64,000 nucleotides of DNA from assembly GCF_000821085.1 (NCBI RefSeq), contig NZ_CCXR01000001.1, forward strand, positions 2,563,001 through 2,627,000. Reading direction: 5' to 3'. The notes under the pieces were generated by a model. The model made no database searches. It had not been told where the DNA came from and worked only from the letters and a program-made list of their open reading frames with translations. The position numbers and the translations under genes were made by a program. The DNA comes from Bacillus sp. B-jedd. GTDB taxonomy: Bacteria > Bacillota > Bacilli > Bacillales > Cytobacillaceae. Of this stretch, positions 59,006-64,000 are shown in pieces (positions within the stretch are counted from its first letter, which is position 1; each line of letters opens with the position of its first letter).

Positions 59006-59774
59006 CTTTTTATACCGCTATTTCAAAGCTAACAGCTGTATGATCACAGATGATTCGGAAGGCCATCTTACCATCCAGCTGACAGCAGAAATTGACAAGG
59101 AATTAATGAACCGGCCTTTTTATTGGCATTATCTCGATAAAACCGGAGGGGTTCCCAATCCTATGTCAGTTACTTTCGTGACGAATAAGGATAAGGCACC
59201 TGAAGGAATTAAAGGAGAGAATATCCATTTCGGATCCCCGAGGCTTCACCAAATATTCGAATCGTCCAAAAACCTGGCAAGGTATATACGCCTATATCAT
59301 GCTCATCAAAGCGGACAGCAGACCGCTCTTCTTCCATGGCTCTGCCTGAATGTAAAAGTATCCTATCAATGTGACCGAAAAAGGGATGTTTTAAAATCGA
59401 TCGGATTGCAATTGATTAACGGAAGAATCATTGATAATTTCCATGAGCGTGTAGCCAAAATTCCTTTAACTCCCAAAATTCCCGATTACTCTTATACACT
59501 TTCGCCTTTAATTAAGCCCGGGAGCGGATTTATTCGAATTGAAAAGTATCTGAAGTCAGGTATAGAAGAGGAAAACCACGACTGGGCACAGGCGGCTATC
59601 GAAAGGTGGAAACAGGACCAGCGGCTTCTTGACCATTTTTACGAGAACGCTGAAGAAGATCGGGCTGAAAGTTATAACACTGAAAAAAAAGCATTACAGG
59701 AACAATATGAACCAAAAGTCCTCATATCCCTTATAAATGGTGGGCTGTTTTATTTAAAGGAAGACGCGGTCTAG
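58983..59774 (+). CDS. yqhG: YqhG family protein
   Basis: 263 residues from the ATG at 58983, downstream of GGAGGGAAGG inside yqhH. Starts LQQDIHNFLYRYFKANSCMI. Cytoplasmic, no known domain; always next to yqhH in bacilli, so it may be its partner. Confidence 0.9.
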   Translation: MLQQDIHNFLYRYFKANSCMITDDSEGHLTIQLTAEIDKELMNRPFYWHYLDKTGGVPNPMSVTFVTNKDKAPEGIKGENIHFGSPRLHQIFESSKNLARYIRLYHAHQSGQQTALLPWLCLNVKVSYQCDRKRDVLKSIGLQLINGRIIDNFHERVAKIPLTPKIPDYSYTLSPLIKPGSGFIRIEKYLKSGIEEENHDWAQAAIERWKQDQRLLDHFYENAEEDRAESYNTEKKALQEQYEPKVLISLINGGLFYLKEDAV

Positions 59775-59788
59775 GGACGGGTCAAAAA

Positions 59789-59829
59789 AAAAGAGAAGCG
59801 GCTTGGCGCCCGCTTCTCATCTCTTTTTA
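59789..59829. terminator. Bidirectional terminator between yqhG and yqzE
   Basis: GAGAAGCGG, loop, CCGCTTCTC with TCTCTTTTTATTTTT on the plus strand and TTTTTTTTT on the minus strand. Confidence 0.88.
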
Positions 59830-59999
59830 TTTTTGATTTCCAGATAAATCACATAAGGGATGATCCCAAACCACCGATACCAGAAGGCGGCCTTATCCTG
59901 CTTCTTTTCAGCACGCATCCTCTTCCGCTCATCCTTCGGCTGGTCAATATATTTAACGAATGTTTTCGTCATATATTCTACATAATCGTTGGTTTTCAT
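59817..59999 (-). CDS. yqzE: YqzE family small protein
   Basis: 60 residues, very basic, with a C-terminal hydrophobic stretch (WYRWFGIIPYVIYLEI). It matches YqzE, found next to the comG genes in bacilli. AGGTGTG lies upstream of the ATG. Function unknown. Confidence 0.85.
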   Translation of the reverse strand: MKTNDYVEYMTKTFVKYIDQPKDERKRMRAEKKQDKAAFWYRWFGIIPYVIYLEIKNKKR

Positions 60000-60040
60000 T
60001 GTTCACACCTGCTTTTCGCTCTCTTTTGACAAGTATGTCC

Positions 60041-60547
60041 TTAAAGCGCATCTTTCAAACAGGCTAGTATCTCTCCAACAATTTTTTCAGGGCTTTTCGC
60101 ATCGGTCAAAATTGTAAAATCAGCTGCATTCCGGTAAATTTCCAGCCGTTGGCCCAGTCGATCGGTTATTTCTTTTTCCTTATTCTCGGCCAGAAGCGGA
60201 CGTGACGTATCTTCTTTCAGCCTGACTAGCAGCTCCCCCGCAGTGGCTTCAAGATAAATGACGATTCCTTTCTTCATCATGATTGTCCGGTTTTCTTCTC
60301 TCAGGATGACTCCTCCTCCAGTCGAGACAATCCAACCGTTATCAGGAATCCTCTGTAACAGGCCGGTTTCTAGCTCCCGAAAATATTCTTCTCCCTGCTC
60401 CTCAAATAATTGGTTAATGCTCATCCCTTCTTCTCGGACAATTTCTTCGTCCATATCTATTAAGGGAAGTTCAAGCGTATTCCCCAGCAGCCTGCCTGCT
60501 GTTGATTTTCCAGACCCCATAAACCCAATTAAAAATATAGTTTTCAT
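60041..60547 (-). CDS. aroK: Shikimate kinase
   Basis: 168 residues. P-loop GFMGSGKSTAGR, shikimate-binding DMDEEIVREEGMSINQLF and RELE, STGGGVILREEN, and lid TSRPLL. It phosphorylates shikimate; aroQ of the same pathway lies 16 kb away. It is 17 bp downstream of comGG and may be read from the comG operon. Confidence 0.95.
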   Translation of the reverse strand: MKTIFLIGFMGSGKSTAGRLLGNTLELPLIDMDEEIVREEGMSINQLFEEQGEEYFRELETGLLQRIPDNGWIVSTGGGVILREENRTIMMKKGIVIYLEATAGELLVRLKEDTSRPLLAENKEKEITDRLGQRLEIYRNAADFTILTDAKSPEKIVGEILACLKDAL

Positions 60548-60564
60548 ATGTCACATCGCCCCGG

Positions 60565-60948
60565 TCAGTTCTTTTCCATCCATTTTATCATTTTTTTCTG
60601 TACTGGGTCATAAAAGCCATATCCTTCAACTGTATGGGAATCTTTAATTGTTACAATAAGCGTTACTTTCTGCACTCCTTGGGCATCGGGTGATATTGTA
60701 AATTGCGCAAAGCCCTTTTCAAATAAGAAATTGCCGTTATTAGGATATGTGGCCTCCTGCCGCAACATTTTTTCCGTCTTTTTAAGGGATGAAAGCAAAT
60801 AGTATTCTTCAAGAAGAGCCGCCTCTGTTTCTTTTGCCATTTTTTCCTGTATTAGCAAAAGCTCAGCGGACATTGCCAGGAAAACTGAGAAGGCGAGAAG
60901 GAAAGCTAGCGCCAGAGGATAAGTGAACCCTTTTTCATTTCTAAGCAT
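60565..60948 (-). CDS. comGG: ComGG-like minor pseudopilin
   Basis: 127 residues from the ATG at 60948, whose TGATG overlaps the comGF stop (GGGAGG upstream). N-terminal LRNEKGFTYPLALAFLLAFSVFLA has the prepilin G-F junction and hydrophobic helix but no Glu at position +5. Weak overall conservation is normal for ComGG; placed by order. Confidence 0.82.
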   Translation of the reverse strand: MLRNEKGFTYPLALAFLLAFSVFLAMSAELLLIQEKMAKETEAALLEEYYLLSSLKKTEKMLRQEATYPNNGNFLFEKGFAQFTISPDAQGVQKVTLIVTIKDSHTVEGYGFYDPVQKKMIKWMEKN

Positions 60949-61424
60949 CAGCTGTCCTCCCACGCGACGAATGAGTGGACGTTTCCTTCATACTTCTCGC
61001 CTTTTAAACCGGTGGCCTGTATCCTTACTGTTTGGTTTTCCCGTAAAAAGGAAGCACCCGAAATGTTCTGAAGCACGATTTCATGCCCCGCCAGATTAAC
61101 CCTCCTTCGAAGATTTGCCCCATATTTTTCATAGATGATGACATCCTTTCCATTCCTTATCACCAGTTTGCCTGATTGCACCTGGACTGAACTGCTCATC
61201 CGCAACTCTTTTTTTGTTTGGGCCAAAAAGACATCCCATTCCATGTTCTGGAGGGCAAGTTCGCCCCTTACCTTACTGCTTTCCATCACAAAAACAGATG
61301 GCACCAAAATAATTGAAATAACGCAAAACGCGCTCAATGACAGGAGCATTTCGGCCAAGGAAAACCCTAATTCATTCGACTTTTCCGCATAATATCTTTT
61401 TTTCGAAAGAGAATGCGGCCTCAT
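60948..61424 (-). CDS. comGF: ComGF minor pseudopilin
   Basis: 158 residues from the ATG at 61424 (GGAGG 10 nt upstream), starting within comGE. Prepilin site ELGFSLAEMLLSLSAF with Glu+5. It helps build the competence pseudopilus. The overlap with comGE (53 bp) is larger than elsewhere in the operon; a later start would remove the charged leader. Confidence 0.88.
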   Translation of the reverse strand: MRPHSLSKKRYYAEKSNELGFSLAEMLLSLSAFCVISIILVPSVFVMESSKVRGELALQNMEWDVFLAQTKKELRMSSSVQVQSGKLVIRNGKDVIIYEKYGANLRRRVNLAGHEIVLQNISGASFLRENQTVRIQATGLKGEKYEGNVHSFVAWEDS

Positions 61425-61704
61425 ATTCCACACATACCTCCCCTCTACCATCTAGATTTTGGCTGTAGGTAATTGAATAAGAAGTTCCCTTAATGAGCTT
61501 ATCGCCATTTTCCGGCATTACTTCTTCGGCCTCGGCCTTCAACAGTTCTGCATACAAAAGACTTCTGGCACTGTTCTCCTTTTGGATCTGGATTCCCCTT
61601 TCATAAACAAAAGTAAGAGCGGGGACAAGGAATAAAGCAGCGGTACATAAGGCGGTCAGGGACAGCAGCATTTCAGCAAGGAAAAAACCCTTATTCCTCG
61701 ACAA
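61372..61704 (-). CDS. comGE: ComGE minor pseudopilin
   Basis: 110 residues from a TTG at 61704, 7 nt after GGGGGAGG. Prepilin motif NKGFFLAEMLLSLTALC. Short extracellular domain. Starts within the last codons of comGD. Confidence 0.85.
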   Translation of the reverse strand: MSRNKGFFLAEMLLSLTALCTAALFLVPALTFVYERGIQIQKENSARSLLYAELLKAEAEEVMPENGDKLIKGTSYSITYSQNLDGRGEVCVEYEAAFSFEKKILCGKVE

Positions 61705-62131
61705 TATAAAACCTCCCCCTTCCAATCAGGAGTGTCATCCTAAACCTTCTACCCTCGGACAGGATAAAAAATGATCCAAACCGGCTAACATTGCCATCCG
61801 GCTGAAATCTAAATGTCAACGGCATAGAACCGGGGACTACCTTTAAGTCGTTTGGATAGCTTCGGGCCGCAAGCCGTGATTTGTCAAATACGTCATATGT
61901 GTAGTATTTATTTTCCGTTTCCATAAAAGTCAGGGTAACTTCAGTTTGATGGGAAATGGAGTACATCTGCGCATAATAGAAATCTGCTTTCAGGATCGAA
62001 AAAAAGGATTCCCTCTTTGCCAATTGGTGCACCGGGACAGCAAGCGTAAGACAAACAGTGGAAATGATCAAAAACCCCGCCAAGGCAATGAGCATTTCTG
62101 CCATCGTAAAACCTTGCTCTTGCTTTATCAT
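61691..62131 (-). CDS. comGD: ComGD minor pseudopilin
   Basis: 146 residues. Prepilin motif EQGFTMAEMLIALAGFL with Glu+5, followed by a GspH-like beta domain. Its ATG overlaps the comGC stop. Confidence 0.92.
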   Translation of the reverse strand: MIKQEQGFTMAEMLIALAGFLIISTVCLTLAVPVHQLAKRESFFSILKADFYYAQMYSISHQTEVTLTFMETENKYYTYDVFDKSRLAARSYPNDLKVVPGSMPLTFRFQPDGNVSRFGSFFILSEGRRFRMTLLIGRGRFYIVEE

Positions 62132-62463
62132 GGCCCTGTGACTGTCTCCTCTGTTACAGCGCCACCTGGGCCTACTACGATTTTAGTTTCTCCACCCGGG
62201 CATCCTCCCGCGTTTTCGGGCAGGTATTTAGCCTGTACAAGATCGGCGATAGAAGAAGGATATTTTCCCAAATCCATTTGGTATGCCTGTACTTGGGCTT
62301 CAATCATTTTTTTATAAGCACCGCAGCCTTTTTTATTTATATTTTGATTATGCTTCGTAATATTTGGGATAGTAATCACCAATAACACCGAAATTATCAA
62401 CATGACGACCATCATTTCAATCAGGGTAAAGCCTTTTTCATTATTTCTTAACCATTTTTTCAT
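62128..62463 (-). CDS. comGC: ComGC major pseudopilin
   Basis: 111 residues. Type IV prepilin signal EKGFTLIEMMVVMLIISVLL cleaved by ComC between Gly and Phe, then a small domain with two cysteines (KKGCGAY, NAGGCPGG) that probably form the intramolecular disulfide. Main subunit of the DNA-uptake pseudopilus. Confidence 0.96.
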   Translation of the reverse strand: MKKWLRNNEKGFTLIEMMVVMLIISVLLVITIPNITKHNQNINKKGCGAYKKMIEAQVQAYQMDLGKYPSSIADLVQAKYLPENAGGCPGGETKIVVGPGGAVTEETVTGP

Positions 62464-62480
62464 TTCAGTTCCCCCTAGTA

Positions 62481-63533
62481 TTAGATTCCATCAAGCATGT
62501 GAAACATTGGCAACAGAATGGCCATATAAATCGACACGACCAGAAAAGCGATCACAATAAACATTGTCGGCTGAATCGCCTTTGTAAACTTCTCTGCTAT
62601 TTCTTCGATGCTGGCAAGGCAGTGCTTGCTGTAGAAGTACAATTCCTCGCCCAGCCGCCCATTTTCCTGTCCGTGCCGAACAATCATCGACATTTCAGGT
62701 TCAAAAAATGGCGAGCCCGTCAGGATGGCCTCGAACATCTCACCAGCGGCAAGCTGTTGCTTCATCAGTTTGCCTGTACTGCTGTAAAATGACTGTTTTT
62801 TATTTTCCTCAAAAAAAGACAATGCTTCGAAAACGGACAAGCCTCCGTTGAGTAAATAACTTAGTTGAAGTGAAAAGTAATGTGTATGGATCAGCCTGAG
62901 GAGTCTGCCGGAAAGCGGGATTTTCAGAAGAAGTTTTCTTTGGGAAAGAATAGGTAGTTTTTTGAACCATATTTGGTATGCGACCATGCCAATGGCCAGT
63001 CCGGACACAGTCATCCCGCCAATGACTGGCAGAGCTTTTCCTATAGCCGCAATTATTATTGTGAAAAAATTGGCTTCTAAGCCCATTGTGTTGAAAAGCA
63101 TAGTAAAACGGGGAAGCAGTGTTTGTTGTACAAAAATCATGAGCATTCCGGTAAAAACGAGGAGGATGAGCGGATAATACATTAATTTGAGAAGTTTTCT
63201 GGAGTCTTTGTCCCTTTTAAGTATGGCGGTACTTCCTTCTAAGACGGCTTCTGCGAAATTGCCATGTTTCTCTGCGAAATAGACATATCCGGCTAGTTCC
63301 CGATTAAATCCCAATTCTTCAAGCGCCTTATGGAATGGAAGTCCGTTTTTCAATGACGCCAGGCAAGTGGCAAGGTCATTCTTACGGTGAGCGGGCATCT
63401 GCCATGAAATTGATTCGATTGCCTCCGCAATATGGTAGCCCCGTTGCAGCAACTCTCCAGCTTTCTTAAGGAATTCTGCCTGGGCCTTTAACGGCCATTT
63501 ATTCTTCCTCATCGAAAAATACCAGCCTTTCAT
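62481..63533 (-). CDS. comGB: ComGB inner-membrane platform protein
   Basis: 350 residues, GspF/PilC family, with two repeats of the helical domain and three membrane helices (about 128-148, 173-193, 320-345). It anchors pseudopilus assembly. It overlaps comGA by 35 nt; an ATG at 63512 is an alternative start. Confidence 0.94.
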   Translation of the reverse strand: MKGWYFSMRKNKWPLKAQAEFLKKAGELLQRGYHIAEAIESISWQMPAHRKNDLATCLASLKNGLPFHKALEELGFNRELAGYVYFAEKHGNFAEAVLEGSTAILKRDKDSRKLLKLMYYPLILLVFTGMLMIFVQQTLLPRFTMLFNTMGLEANFFTIIIAAIGKALPVIGGMTVSGLAIGMVAYQIWFKKLPILSQRKLLLKIPLSGRLLRLIHTHYFSLQLSYLLNGGLSVFEALSFFEENKKQSFYSSTGKLMKQQLAAGEMFEAILTGSPFFEPEMSMIVRHGQENGRLGEELYFYSKHCLASIEEIAEKFTKAIQPTMFIVIAFLVVSIYMAILLPMFHMLDGI

Positions 63534-64000
63534 ACTCGGTTTCCTTTATATAACCGAGAGCGATTCCTTTTCTTATCGCTTCCTTTAAAGTCGGATAACG
63601 GATTTTACCAGCCTCCCCCCTTGAAAATTTGATGGCTGCCTGAAGGTGTTTGCCAGAAAGAAGTTCAAAAACGCTCGCCCTTTTTCTCACCCCGCTTGAG
63701 TGGCAATAGGGAGAGCAAGTTTCCCCGCAGTATGGACAATTCAATTCGACAATTCGCTGTGCTGTCACGGCCAGTAATGTTTGTTCGACCTCGAGCCAAT
63801 CAACGCCAAATTCACGAAGCCGGTATATGGCCCCCGCTGCGTCCCTCGTATGCATCGTCGTGAGCACGAGATGGCCGGTCAACGAGGCTCTTACTGCTGT
63901 CCTGGCGGTTTCCGCATCCCGGATTTCACCGACCATAATAATATCGGGATCGTGCCTCAGGATGGCTTTGAGGCCCGCTGCATAAGTCACTCCGGCCTTT
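63499..64000 (-). CDS. comGA: ComGA traffic ATPase, C-terminal part
   Basis: The last 167 or so residues; the N-terminus is beyond base 64000. Walker B DPDIIMVGEIRDAETA, the His box TMHTRDAAGA, and a four-Cys zinc site (CPYCGETCSPYC). It powers pseudopilus assembly. Any ComK-controlled promoter lies outside the window. Confidence 0.95.
   Translation of the reverse strand, partial: KAGVTYAAGLKAILRHDPDIIMVGEIRDAETARTAVRASLTGHLVLTTMHTRDAAGAIYRLREFGVDWLEVEQTLLAVTAQRIVELNCPYCGETCSPYCHSSGVRKRASVFELLSGKHLQAAIKFSRGEAGKIRYPTLKEAIRKGIALGYIKETEYERLVFFDEEE

Overview
The window reads as chromosome of a spore-forming, naturally competent member of the Bacillaceae outside the B. subtilis group. Evidence: spo0A, spoIVB, a complete spoIIIA operon, splB, comG genes, strong GGAGG ribosome sites with frequent TTG/GTG starts, and gene order matching the B. 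subtilis bkd-spo0A-recN-xse-acc-spoIIIA-efp-gcv-comG segment. Most genes lie on the minus strand. No rRNA, tRNA, IS element or CRISPR array was seen.

Layout. 1-9.1 kb: branched-chain amino acid/branched-chain acyl-CoA operon (ptb-bcd-buk-lpdV-bkdAA-bkdAB-bkdB) with a near-perfect sigma-54 promoter, two palindromic upstream sites and its activator bkdR. 9.2-12 kb: yqzF, spo0A (sigma-H promoter overlapping a 0A box) and spoIVB. 12-24 kb: housekeeping run recN, argR, tlyA, dxs, ispA, xseB, xseA, folD, nusB, yqhY, accC, accB. 24-29.2 kb: spoIIIAA-AH behind a clear sigma-E promoter; spoIIIAD appears to use an ATT start.

29.3-41.6 kb: a block of about 12.4 kb that separates spoIIIA from efp, which are neighbours in B. 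subtilis. It encodes a System I-type cytochrome c maturation operon (two unknown exported membrane proteins plus CcmE, CcmF, CcmH, a CcmI-like protein, CcmA, CcmB, CcmC, CcmD and a CcmG/ResA-like thioredoxin), then a rhodanese lipoprotein, a membrane-anchored diheme cytochrome c, a NarL-type response regulator and a four-helix membrane protein. Bacilli normally use System II (ResBC/CcdA). CcmE has CxxxY rather than HxxxY, and CcmH has CxCxC rather than CxxC. Rex-like operators (TTGTGAA-N4-TTAACAA) lie at two places. This block is the most unusual part of the window.

41.7-59.8 kb: efp, a proline peptidase, aroQ, yqhR, yqhQ, yqhP, yqhO, splB, a B12-dependent class II ribonucleotide reductase with paired NrdR boxes, lipM, yqhL, and the glycine-cleavage operon gcvT-gcvPA-gcvPB behind a tandem glycine riboswitch whose second aptamer is enlarged, then yqhH-yqhG. 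59.8-64 kb: yqzE, aroK and comGG-comGA (comGA runs off the end).

Functional links: LipM supplies the octanoyl/lipoyl precursor for GcvH and, through it, the lipoyl proteins used by glycine cleavage and by Bkd. The bkd enzymes make branched primers for fatty acids, and AccBC feed the same pathway. The Ccm operon would assemble c-type cytochromes such as the diheme protein encoded next to it.
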